DNA from: Hydrotalea sp.
GTDB lineage: Bacteria > Bacteroidota > Bacteroidia > Chitinophagales > Chitinophagaceae
DNA: 64,000 bases
Direction: 5' to 3'
Assembly (NCBI GenBank): GCA_022402565.1
Contig: JAKRSC010000024.1
Location: 108,042-172,041, forward strand
Below the pieces are notes generated by a model. The model saw only the letters and a list, made by a program, of their open reading frames with translations. It searched no databases and was not told the DNA's origin. Numbering within the stretch: position 1 is the stretch's first letter; the number at the start of each line of letters is the position of its first letter. Position numbers and translations under genes: made by a program. Below, piece by piece: positions 24,952 through 33,664 of this stretch.

Positions 24952-27489
24952 TTACTTTATTTCATTTTTGGGTAAAGCAATTAGATTAGCAAAAAGTCTA
25001 TATGCCCCACTTATACCAGCAGGCAGTTGTCTAAAAAAAACTAAACCAGTGTATACTATATTGCCTTTACCATAGGGTGCAATAAGCAAGCTTCCTTTAC
25101 TAGGCGATTCCCCTTTATCCTGCATTTCAATGAGTGCTTCAAATGGCGGTGCAAATCTTTCAGCCTGATAAATACTTCTTTCTTGAATCCATTCTTCAAA
25201 ATCCTTTGAGCTTATTTTATTAGGATAGTTAAACACAGGATGTGCAGGATTCAAAATTTTGACTTTTGCATCTTCTTCAGTCACACGGGTTCGACTAATT
25301 AGAAAATCATAGGGTGCCATTTTTGCACGTACTGGGCCAATTTGATTACTCGTATTATATTGAATAATTAAGTTGCCACCGTTTTGAACATATCTCATCA
25401 ATACATCGTATTTTCTATTTAAAAACTCATGCACATTGTAAGCACGAACACCAGTAACAATTGCATCCAAGTCTTTTAACTGCTCACCAGTAATATCCGA
25501 TTCAACCAGCTTTTTAACATCAAAACCCATAAATTCAAGTGCTTGAGGAACTTTATCGCCCGCACCTACTATATATCCAACTTTCTTTCCTGCAACTAAA
25601 ATAGGTTCTTTTATAACTTTTACTTGGTCTTCAACAAAATATCTTATTGCAGGAATATGATCATAATTTATAGATCGCATGTATGAATCGAACATATACG
25701 TCTTTCCTCCCCACTTGAGTTGCACTGCTACTTTTCCATAAGGCAAACTCTGATCATTAAAGATTTTCTCAAGCGAAACTTCATAATAATAAGGCTTCCC
25801 GGCTTCGAATTGCACGCTTTTATTTTCAGCAATAGGAAGAAGTTCCTTATTTCTAAGTAGTATTGAAACCTCTGCATCTTTCATATTGACAGCGGGTTCC
25901 AAAAGAATCTTAAGTTTAGGAGGAGTTAGTTTTTGACCATTCCGCTGAACATTTAGTAATGCTACATTGGGCGCAAGTGCAACCTGCAACAAAGGCTTTA
26001 TGATAAGTGGCTGATAAAGTTCACCCTTAACAGGATCGGTAAACTTATAGAATACAGATCGCTTGATTTGAAACACCTGACCACCTATTTCAACATCAAA
26101 ATGAACATTGTAAATAGAAGCATTTTCGGGCTGGCCAATTAAATATGGGTTATTAACTACGAACTGTCCTTCTTCTTTCTGATTAATTAACCAATAGGGT
26201 TGAGAGCTTTCAAAATTCAACTGAACGGGAATTTTCAATCGTAATTGATTGCTTTCATTTTTTACAACTGACTTATTCAATACAGTATCCTTACCGTAAT
26301 ACCTGAATTTTTTCCAAAGAACAGCATCAGCATTTCTTGCATTCAGATAAACTTGCATTTGTAAAGTATCTAACTGAGTTACTTCTTGCACATTAGTGGT
26401 TACTTCAGTAAAGAGTCCAGCGGCTAGCTCAATAATTGATTGCAACTCATCCAATTTACGCAACACATGCTTATTGCCTGCCTTTGCAGAAGGAAGAGCT
26501 GAAATTTTCTTGTATAGTTCAACCAACTCTTGAATAGAAGAAGATGGCTGTTGAAATGCATACTTGTTCAGTATTTGATTAATCGCATTTTCAATAGCAA
26601 CACCACCTTCAAGTTGGCTCCATGTTGTATTCACTCCATCAAATAAATCAACTGTAGGAGCTTCTCCAGCAATTGGAACAAAATACTCTAATGTTTGTCC
26701 TCTTTGACGCGCTACACCAAAACCTTGACTTTTATGCTGGCTCCTACTTTCGCTGGCAATTTCGCCGTAACCCATTCCTAAAAGTGGATTAAAGGTTCCT
26801 ACTTCAACTTTAAATTGATCAGGTGCAGTGGTATTGTTATTTCCGGAGAAACTGAAAGTATTCCATAAAATTCTCTTTGCTTGCCATGGCTGTACCCCTC
26901 TAGAAAATTGTTCTGGAAAAGCTTTGGGATCTGCTGCAGCAAAGTATGCTTCTCTTGCAAGGATGGCTGATGCACTATGATGTCCATGACCAGCTCTTTC
27001 ATCTTCAGGGAAACGGGTGATAATTACATCAGGTTGAATTTGTCTAATTACCCATACCACATCTGCAAGTACTTTTTGCTTGTCCCATTTTTTTAAAGTT
27101 TCATCTGGGGTTTTAGAAAATCCAAAATCATATGCTCTTGTAAAAAATTGTTCAGCCCCATCAATTCTCCTAGCTGCTAATAATTCTTGTGTTCTAATTA
27201 AACCAAGTTCTACACCCTGCTCCTCACCAATTAAGTTTTGGCCACCATCACCCCGAGTCAAACTTAAATAAGCTGTTCTTACTTGTTTCTCTTTGGCAAG
27301 AAATGCAAGTAGACGAGTATTCTCATCATCTGGATGGGCTGCAATATATAGTACAGTTCCAAGTTGGTTTAACTTCTGGATGTTTCTATAAATAACTGCA
27401 CTACTTTGTGGAGGCTGATATTGAGCACCTACAAAAGTATTTGCAAGTGTTAAGGATAGAACTATAGAAAAATATTTCAAGATTTTCAT
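24952..27489 (-). CDS. Secreted PIG-L-family deacetylase with C-terminal GATase-like domain
   Basis: Zinc-dependent amidohydrolase of the PIG-L/LmbE family, which removes acetyl groups from N-acetylglucosamine-type substrates. I start at the second ATG, where a signal peptide begins (MKILKYFSIVLSLTLANTFVGA); an earlier ATG would add 19 residues. In the 845-residue form, AAHPDDEN with the zinc-binding HPDDE is at about 52-56, and the second zinc region HGHHSA is near 165. The last 250 residues form an alpha/beta domain (DAIVTGVRAYN, YVQNGGNLIIQYNT, HPVFNYPNKI) resembling class I glutamine-amidotransferase/ThuA-like folds, without an obvious catalytic Cys. First of a run with two micro-genes and the symporter. 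Confidence 0.85.
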   Translation of the reverse strand: MKILKYFSIVLSLTLANTFVGAQYQPPQSSAVIYRNIQKLNQLGTVLYIAAHPDDENTRLLAFLAKEKQVRTAYLSLTRGDGGQNLIGEEQGVELGLIRTQELLAARRIDGAEQFFTRAYDFGFSKTPDETLKKWDKQKVLADVVWVIRQIQPDVIITRFPEDERAGHGHHSASAILAREAYFAAADPKAFPEQFSRGVQPWQAKRILWNTFSFSGNNNTTAPDQFKVEVGTFNPLLGMGYGEIASESRSQHKSQGFGVARQRGQTLEYFVPIAGEAPTVDLFDGVNTTWSQLEGGVAIENAINQILNKYAFQQPSSSIQELVELYKKISALPSAKAGNKHVLRKLDELQSIIELAAGLFTEVTTNVQEVTQLDTLQMQVYLNARNADAVLWKKFRYYGKDTVLNKSVVKNESNQLRLKIPVQLNFESSQPYWLINQKEEGQFVVNNPYLIGQPENASIYNVHFDVEIGGQVFQIKRSVFYKFTDPVKGELYQPLIIKPLLQVALAPNVALLNVQRNGQKLTPPKLKILLEPAVNMKDAEVSILLRNKELLPIAENKSVQFEAGKPYYYEVSLEKIFNDQSLPYGKVAVQLKWGGKTYMFDSYMRSINYDHIPAIRYFVEDQVKVIKEPILVAGKKVGYIVGAGDKVPQALEFMGFDVKKLVESDITGEQLKDLDAIVTGVRAYNVHEFLNRKYDVLMRYVQNGGNLIIQYNTSNQIGPVRAKMAPYDFLISRTRVTEEDAKVKILNPAHPVFNYPNKISSKDFEEWIQERSIYQAERFAPPFEALIEMQDKGESPSKGSLLIAPYGKGNIVYTGLVFFRQLPAGISGAYRLFANLIALPKNEIK

Positions 27490-27555
27490 TTGACAAGCAT
27501 TGAAGTGCGTAAAAGTAACACCATTAGTAACCAGAATTGCAACCATTTATCCATT

Positions 27556-27587
27556 AAAAAGCCTGTGATGTATTTCACAGGCTTTTT
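27556..27587 (-). terminator. Terminator after the M14 carboxypeptidase gene
   Basis: GCCTGTGA (27561-27568) pairs with TCACAGGC (27575-27582), flanked by AAAAA and TTTTT, so it could act in both directions. It separates the M14 gene from the PIG-L gene. Confidence 0.88.
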
Positions 27588-27592
27588 AATGT

Positions 27593-30094
27593 TTAGAGAC
27601 TTGCTCCCGGGTATCCAACCAGAAAAACTGCATTGGCAATCATTAGTTTACCATTTTCCCAAAACATTCTAAATATTGGGTTATCTGCTAAAAACACAAC
27701 AGACCCCCTACCAACTGACTGAACGCCAAATACCATTCCATCTTTGATGCGTGGTTTAACTTTTGAACCAACATATCCAGCCATATGAGCGTCTTTCTTA
27801 ATTACGCCAACATTCCAACCTTCCTTCATAAACTCATACAGGCTTGAACTTTGTTTAAGGGTATAATAAATACTATCATATCCAAATGCAAGAGGATGAG
27901 AATTATCGAACTGTACCTTATAAATAGCACCAGGCGTTGAAGAGCTCAAATATTCACGGTCGCTGTTTTCGTACTTCCTGAGTGCGGCATATTCATCAGA
28001 TTTTTCAGAGCCTTTCTCTTCTTTAACTTTTAATCCCCAATCAGTTGCAAGTTGTGCAACTGCATTCTCAATTGCTATGAGTTTACCACCTTCGCGAACA
28101 AAGGCTTTCAATTTATCCTGATTAGCCTTATCGTTTAAAGCACGATAAAAACCGTCGGGAACAATTAATACATCATAAAATTTCAAACTTGTTCTTGCAA
28201 GATCCTGTGCTTGAATTAAAGTAATTGGATAATCTAAAGTTTGATCGAAATAGTGCCAAATTTCTCCTGCTCCTAAGCTTGAAGCACCTTCACCTGTTAA
28301 CATAGCAACTCTAACCGGCAATACCATTTTCACATCTGGGCTCCCAAAATCAGCACCCTTATCCATAAAACCAGTAGCAACTGGTGTAACTTGTATACTG
28401 GTTCCTTTAACTAAATCATTCAGTGTTTCTCTGAGGTTATTGGGATTACCTAGCTTAAGTACCACAAGTGTGCCAGCTGGATAAGTTTTACCATTGTACA
28501 TAAAGGACTTTTCCTGCACACGTACTTTAATCTTATGCTGTAAGAGCTTGCTCAAAAGTTTTGCAGATGCAATACTTTGATATTGAATTAAATACCCGTA
28601 TGAAGTTTCAGGAACAGTATTAACAACTGCTCCACCTGGAATTGGACCAAGATTAAGTGCTTCTTTAACTGCATAAGCATCTACACCATGTGCATAAGGT
28701 AAAGACCAAGCTGTAATATCGTAAGTATTAGAATCAGTTAAATTGCTTTTAGGCTCTAGCAAAACACTTGCAAGCATACTTCTTGGTTGCAACATACTAA
28801 CAGCAATATGATGCTTTTTTAATGCGCCAGCTTCTTCTTTTAAGGTTGCATAATTCAGACCACGGAAAGAAGTGCTATTTAACACACCAAAACGAATTTG
28901 ATTGTCAGTTAGTACTTTTTGAATTGCAGCCATTTTATCAGCTTGATCAGTGGTAATCACATAAGTTTTATAAGCCAATCCCCTTCCTTCATTACTCGCA
29001 TCAAAATATTTTTTAAACTCTTGTACAACTCTTGCAGCTTGCTGTGATGTAATTTCAATAGTTGATAATCCTGTTGTGTGGTGATGGGTAGCTCTATCTA
29101 CCAAAGTGAGTGTATCTCTATCTTCAGTAATAACACCTAAACCCCCTCTGCTATGTCCACCTTGTTCATAAGTCATACCAATAGCACCATTATACGTTGG
29201 CCATGTATCACCGTAAGATGGATAAAACAAGTCAAATCGCTCACGTGTGAAGTATAACCAACCATTTGCATCAAAATAGCGCGCATTATTTCTTCCAATC
29301 ATAGTTTGAAAATCACGCTGCCATGGAGTGATAACATCATGTAAAGGGTTTGCAGCTGGAGCAAAATAATAAGGTTCATTATATCCCTGCTCATGAAAAT
29401 CAACATGCACATGCGGCATCCACTGCTGATATTTCTTAATTCTTTGTTGCGTTTCTACTTGCGACTGCCAAGCCCAGTCGCGGTTTAAATCAAAATTGTA
29501 ATGATTGCTTCTTCCGCCAGGCCATGGCTCAATGTGTTCTCGACTCTGTGGATCAACGTTCATGTTTTTTCCAACAACTGAATTATACCAATTCACATAT
29601 CTATCGCGACCATCAGGATTTAAACAAGGATCAATAATAACAACTGTATTTTTCAACCAACCTTTAGTTGTTGTATTTCCAGGCTGCAACAGTTCATATA
29701 AGGTAAGCATAGCTGCTTCGCTAGAAGACGCTTCGTTTCCATGTACATTATAACTCAACCAAACGATGGCAGTTTTTGCTGGATCTTTTCCACCCTTCGC
29801 TAGTCCAGTTGCAGCTATATTAGCCTCACGAATAGATTCTAACTGTTGTATGTTCTCTGGCGCTGATATGTATGCAACATATAAAGGGCGGCCTTCATAA
29901 GTTTTACCGTACTGCTCCAACTTCATCATATCTGGACGAGCAGCGGCAGCTTGTTGAAAATATTCAACCACACGATGGTGTCTTGTAAATTGTTTGCCTA
30001 CTTCATACCCTAAAAAATCGGCTGGCGACTGTAAAGATTGCGCCATGGCAGTAAGGGTAAAAAATAGTACAGAAAGGAATAAAAGCTTTTTCAT
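27593..30094 (-). CDS. Secreted M14-family zinc carboxypeptidase with C-terminal GATase-like domain
   Basis: Periplasmic or secreted metallopeptidase, 833 residues with signal peptide MKKLLFLSVLFFTLTAMA. The M14 zinc site is complete: His118 and Glu121 in NVHGNE, and His234 in DFHEQG. The substrate-binding NPDGR is at 159-163, and the likely catalytic glutamate is Glu310 in MTYEQGG. After about residue 590 a class I GATase-like domain follows (VAMLTGEGAS, VLIVPDGFY, FVREGGKLIAIEN, HPLAFGYD), echoing the end of the neighbouring PIG-L protein. The gene has its own terminator. Confidence 0.9.
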   Translation of the reverse strand: MKKLLFLSVLFFTLTAMAQSLQSPADFLGYEVGKQFTRHHRVVEYFQQAAAARPDMMKLEQYGKTYEGRPLYVAYISAPENIQQLESIREANIAATGLAKGGKDPAKTAIVWLSYNVHGNEASSSEAAMLTLYELLQPGNTTTKGWLKNTVVIIDPCLNPDGRDRYVNWYNSVVGKNMNVDPQSREHIEPWPGGRSNHYNFDLNRDWAWQSQVETQQRIKKYQQWMPHVHVDFHEQGYNEPYYFAPAANPLHDVITPWQRDFQTMIGRNNARYFDANGWLYFTRERFDLFYPSYGDTWPTYNGAIGMTYEQGGHSRGGLGVITEDRDTLTLVDRATHHHTTGLSTIEITSQQAARVVQEFKKYFDASNEGRGLAYKTYVITTDQADKMAAIQKVLTDNQIRFGVLNSTSFRGLNYATLKEEAGALKKHHIAVSMLQPRSMLASVLLEPKSNLTDSNTYDITAWSLPYAHGVDAYAVKEALNLGPIPGGAVVNTVPETSYGYLIQYQSIASAKLLSKLLQHKIKVRVQEKSFMYNGKTYPAGTLVVLKLGNPNNLRETLNDLVKGTSIQVTPVATGFMDKGADFGSPDVKMVLPVRVAMLTGEGASSLGAGEIWHYFDQTLDYPITLIQAQDLARTSLKFYDVLIVPDGFYRALNDKANQDKLKAFVREGGKLIAIENAVAQLATDWGLKVKEEKGSEKSDEYAALRKYENSDREYLSSSTPGAIYKVQFDNSHPLAFGYDSIYYTLKQSSSLYEFMKEGWNVGVIKKDAHMAGYVGSKVKPRIKDGMVFGVQSVGRGSVVFLADNPIFRMFWENGKLMIANAVFLVGYPGASL

Positions 30095-30113
30095 GGTTCT
30101 TTAAAAATTGCTC

Positions 30114-30145
30114 CAAAGTAAGCAAAGTTCATGGGATACCCCAAA
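30114..30145 (-). promoter_or_regulatory. Candidate promoter of the M14 carboxypeptidase gene
   Basis: On the minus strand TTTG (30142-30145) is followed after 20 bases by TTACTTTG (30114-30121), one mismatch from TAnnTTTG, about 20 bases before the ATG. Confidence 0.4.
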
Positions 30146-30260
30146 GCTTTTATACGAGCGTACCTTTATCCAAAATTTATTATGATATTTTTTAAATAAG
30201 CCTCGAAATCATGACACTTAACTAGCAAGTTCCTATTATATTTATAAAAAAATTAGCTGC

Positions 30261-31979
30261 ATGTTTCGCTTTTCGATAATCGCAATTCTTACTGCATCGT
30301 CTTTTGTTTGTGCAGGTCAAAATTTTTCTTTTGTTGGCCCAGGACTGAAAGTAGACCCATATGCATACAAAGTTGTAAAGTCAGATACCTTTTCAAATGC
30401 GGCAGTAAGCAGTGCGCATCCTTTAGCTAGTATGTCCGGAGCTGAAGTAATGCGTTTAGGTGGCAATGCATTTGATGCAGCAATAACAACCCAATTAGTA
30501 CTAGCTGTTGTTTATCCTAATGCAGGTAACTTAGGAGGTGGTGGATTTTTGCTCGGAAGAACTAAAAAGGGTAAATTGATTGGGCTAGACTATCGTGAAA
30601 TGGCTCCAGGTACTGCAAGCAGAGACATGTACCTCGATGAAAATGGTCAACCTCAAACTCAAAAATCACAATTGGGACATCTAGCTTCTGGGGTACCAGG
30701 AACTGTGGCAGGATTATTTGCGACCCTTCCTTATGCCAAACTCAAAATGGAACAACTTATTCAACCTGCCATTGATATTGCAGAAAAAGGTTTTGTAATA
30801 ACAGAAAGAGAAGCAAATGGGCTAAACGGCCAGAAAAACGATTTTACAAAATACAATACCCGTCCAACAGCATTTTTAAAAGATAGGCCATGGAAAGCAG
30901 GAGATACACTTTTTCAACCTGAACTCGCAGCTACACTAAGGCGCATTCAGCAAAAAGGGCAAGCTGGTTTCTATGAAGGCGAAACTGCTCAATTGATTGT
31001 GGAAGAGATGAAAAGAGGGAATGGAATTATTACTTTAGAAGACTTAAAAAAATATATTGTCCGCGAAAGAGCTCCCTTACAGTTCAGATACAGAGGTTAT
31101 GACATTATTAGCTTTGCTCCTCCAAGCAGTGGCGGTTTGCTACTCGGCCAAATGCTTAAGATGGTAGAGCCGTTTGATTTAAACAAGTTTGGATTTCACT
31201 CTTCAGCAGCTGTGCAAGTAATGATAGAAGCTGAAAGACGTGCGTATGCAGATAGAGCTGAACATATGGGTGATCCAGATTTTTGGAAGGTGCCCACTAA
31301 GACTCTATTGAGCGATAGTTATTTGCAAATGCGCATGCAAGATTTTGAAGCTGGAAAAGCTTCACTTAGTAAGGAAATAAAAGCCGGTTGGATTGCACCT
31401 GGTGAAGAAACAACTCACTTGAGTGTTGTAGATGCTGACGGAAATTTAGTAGCAGTAACAACAACATTGAATGGTAGTTATGGTAGTAAAACAGTAGTAG
31501 GTGGTGCAGGATTTTTAATGAATAATGAAATGGATGATTTTAGTATTAAACCAGGGGTCCCCAATATGTATGGTGCAGTTGGCGGTGAAGCTAATGCTAT
31601 TGTTCCAAGAAAAAGAATGCTGAGCTCCATGACTCCAACACTAATGGTCTATAAAAAACAACCTTGGGTTACCATTGGGACACCTGGCGGAACAACTATC
31701 CCAACCTCCATTTTCCAAGCAGTTGTTAATTTGATTGATTTCAATATGAGCCTATCCGATGCAATCAATCAACCTAAATTTCACCATCAATGGCTACCAG
31801 ATGAAGTAATGGTGGAAAGAGATTTTCCACCAACAACGATTGCAGAATTAAAAAAAATGGGATATACCATAACGCCAAGAGCACCTATTGGAAGAACGGA
31901 GGGTATTAGAATAATAGGTAAGAATAAACTAGAAACAGTTGCTGACAAAAGGGGCGATGATAGTGTCGCAGGATTCTAA
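30261..31979 (+). CDS. ggt: Gamma-glutamyltransferase
   Basis: Ntn hydrolase that transfers or hydrolyses gamma-glutamyl groups of glutathione and related peptides in the periplasm. The signal peptide is MFRFSIIAILTASSFVCA. SAHPLAS and GGNAFDAAI mark the large subunit. The autocleavage threonine is in TTHLSVVDADGN (about residue 384-385), with the small-subunit motifs NGSYGS, NNEMDDFS, SSMTPT and GTPGGTTIPT. At 572 residues it is full length. A DinB gene follows after 13 bases. Probably part of extracellular peptide use with the neighbouring peptidases. Confidence 0.93.
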   Translation: MFRFSIIAILTASSFVCAGQNFSFVGPGLKVDPYAYKVVKSDTFSNAAVSSAHPLASMSGAEVMRLGGNAFDAAITTQLVLAVVYPNAGNLGGGGFLLGRTKKGKLIGLDYREMAPGTASRDMYLDENGQPQTQKSQLGHLASGVPGTVAGLFATLPYAKLKMEQLIQPAIDIAEKGFVITEREANGLNGQKNDFTKYNTRPTAFLKDRPWKAGDTLFQPELAATLRRIQQKGQAGFYEGETAQLIVEEMKRGNGIITLEDLKKYIVRERAPLQFRYRGYDIISFAPPSSGGLLLGQMLKMVEPFDLNKFGFHSSAAVQVMIEAERRAYADRAEHMGDPDFWKVPTKTLLSDSYLQMRMQDFEAGKASLSKEIKAGWIAPGEETTHLSVVDADGNLVAVTTTLNGSYGSKTVVGGAGFLMNNEMDDFSIKPGVPNMYGAVGGEANAIVPRKRMLSSMTPTLMVYKKQPWVTIGTPGGTTIPTSIFQAVVNLIDFNMSLSDAINQPKFHHQWLPDEVMVERDFPPTTIAELKKMGYTITPRAPIGRTEGIRIIGKNKLETVADKRGDDSVAGF

Positions 31980-31992
31980 GATTTAGAAAATT

Positions 31993-32526
31993 ATGAAAGC
32001 TAATTTTTTAGTACATCTTTCGCAAAAAATGAAGCAATACCAAGAAATGGGCACTGCTACCATAGAACAACTCAACGATCAACAAATTCACTTTAAACCC
32101 AGTCCTGAATCTAATTCTCTTGCCATTTTGGTGCAGCATCTTTATGGAAACATGATGAGCCGTTGGACTGGCTTTTTAGATCAAGATGGTGAAAAAGAGT
32201 GGCGAAAACGAGATGCAGAATTCGAAACTATGGATATATCCAAAGCCGATTTACTTTCATTTTGGAATATGGGTTGGCACCAGGTTATGACTTCTCTGCA
32301 AAATTTAACCGAGGAAGATCTTGATAAAACAATTACTATAAGAGCCGAGTCTATGACTGCTATGGAAGGAATACTTCGACATTTAAGTCATTACGCATAT
32401 CATGTTGGACAAATGGTGATGTTAGCCAAAATTATTTTAGATAAAGATTGGAAAACACTCAGTATAGCAAAAGGCCAAAGCCAAGCTTTTCACGAGTCCA
32501 TGAAAGAAATCCACAAAAAAGAATAA
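31993..32526 (+). CDS. DinB-fold protein (DUF1572-like)
   Basis: Four-helix DinB/YfiT-like protein, 177 residues, cytoplasmic. Likely metal-binding histidines are in the first long helix (VQHLYGN, His49) and in HLSHYAYHVGQMV near 130-140, in keeping with the three-His metal site of the superfamily. Family members include mycothiol- or bacillithiol-dependent transferases, but the exact reaction is not known. It lies 13 bases after ggt on the same strand, which allows a thiol-metabolism link, though this is only inference. It ends three bases before the convergent isoaspartyl peptidase gene. Confidence 0.82.
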   Translation: MKANFLVHLSQKMKQYQEMGTATIEQLNDQQIHFKPSPESNSLAILVQHLYGNMMSRWTGFLDQDGEKEWRKRDAEFETMDISKADLLSFWNMGWHQVMTSLQNLTEEDLDKTITIRAESMTAMEGILRHLSHYAYHVGQMVMLAKIILDKDWKTLSIAKGQSQAFHESMKEIHKKE

Positions 32527-32529
32527 ACC

Positions 32530-33543
32530 CTACTTATAAATTAATATTTCCTTTTGTCCATTTGAACGAATAAACCCACGGTACATACCTTCCGTGCAAA
32601 AAGGCATAGATATATTTCCATTTTTATCTACAGCAACTAAGCCCCCATCACCTCCAAGCTTTGGCAAATCAACCATGACCAACTGATGAGCTGCATCTTT
32701 TAATGATTGTTTGCCAAATTCCATCCTATCAGCTATTGATTTTGCCATAACCAACCTTATGAAATATTCGCCCCAACCGGTACAGCTAATCGCAACTTGC
32801 TGATTGGCATAAGTTCCGCTGCCAATAATAGGAGCATCCCCTATCCTGCCCCACTTTTTATTAGTCATCCCGCCAGTGCTCGTAGCAGCTGCTAGTCTAC
32901 CCTGCTTATCAACTGCAACAGCACCAACAGTGCCATATTTTTCGTCTCTATGCAAAGGATTTCTTAACCCAGCATTGCTAGAATCAACTTTATTCGCATC
33001 CCTTTCCTTGGCTCTTTGGAGCCCTCTAAATCTATCTTCTGTATAAAAATAACTTGGATCAACCACCTCACATCCTTGTTGAGCAGCAAACAGGTCGGCT
33101 CCCTTGCCCGACATCATAACATGCTCACTTTTATCCATGACAGCTCTTGCCGCTGTAATTGGGTTTTTAATGGTTGTAATACCAGCTACAGATCCAGCTT
33201 TTAGCGTAAACCCATCCATGATAGCTGCATCTAGTTCATTTTTACCTTCATTGGTAAATACAGCCCCTTTACCTGCGTTAAACAAAGGACTATTTTCCAT
33301 GACCATGACCGTTGCTTGAACAGCATCTAGCGCTGATCCGCCCGCCTCTAAAATTTTATACCCTGTTAGCAAAGCACTATCCAGCGCAGCCATATATGCT
33401 TTCTCGCGCTCTGGAGTCATATTTTTCTTCAAAATTGTACCAGCACCTCCATGTATAACCAGCGTAAATCCCTTTGTATTTTGTTGCGAAAATCCTGAAA
33501 TAGCCAGTGTGAAAACTAGGGCAAGCAGTTGAATCTTTCTCAT
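32530..33543 (-). CDS. Isoaspartyl peptidase/L-asparaginase, plant type (Ntn hydrolase)
   Basis: Exported threonine-dependent amidohydrolase with signal peptide MRKIQLLALVFTLAISGFS. It cleaves beta-aspartyl dipeptides and asparagine after autoproteolysis. The nucleophile is Thr205 in KYGTVGAVA, preceded by the cleavage-site Gly. Support comes from HGGAGT (31-36), NAGKGAVFTNEG (89-100), LDAAIMDG and TSTGGMTNKKWGRIGD. The length of 337 is normal. It faces the ggt-DinB pair and adds to a local set of secreted peptide and amide hydrolases. Confidence 0.93.
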   Translation of the reverse strand: MRKIQLLALVFTLAISGFSQQNTKGFTLVIHGGAGTILKKNMTPEREKAYMAALDSALLTGYKILEAGGSALDAVQATVMVMENSPLFNAGKGAVFTNEGKNELDAAIMDGFTLKAGSVAGITTIKNPITAARAVMDKSEHVMMSGKGADLFAAQQGCEVVDPSYFYTEDRFRGLQRAKERDANKVDSSNAGLRNPLHRDEKYGTVGAVAVDKQGRLAAATSTGGMTNKKWGRIGDAPIIGSGTYANQQVAISCTGWGEYFIRLVMAKSIADRMEFGKQSLKDAAHQLVMVDLPKLGGDGGLVAVDKNGNISMPFCTEGMYRGFIRSNGQKEILIYK

Positions 33544-33622
33544 ATATCCATTTGAAAGCGGAAATTAGTAAATAAGGGGAATTTTTAAGTTGAAAACTGG
33601 AAAAGTAAAAAATGGTATTGTA

Positions 33623-33653
33623 TTTGCCTTGATACTTGGAATGACTATTTTTA
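33623..33653 (+). promoter_or_regulatory. Promoter of tamB
   Basis: TTTG (33623-33626) is followed after exactly 19 bases by TATTTTTA (33646-33653), one mismatch from the -7 consensus. It ends 11 bases before the GTG start, which supports that start. Confidence 0.55.
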
Positions 33654-33664
33654 CCAAATAACCA

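Noticed and set aside
30095-30260. Regulatory RNA or riboswitch between the M14 and ggt genes
   Set aside because: Beyond a likely promoter for the M14 gene I see no convincing stems or known motif in these 166 bases.
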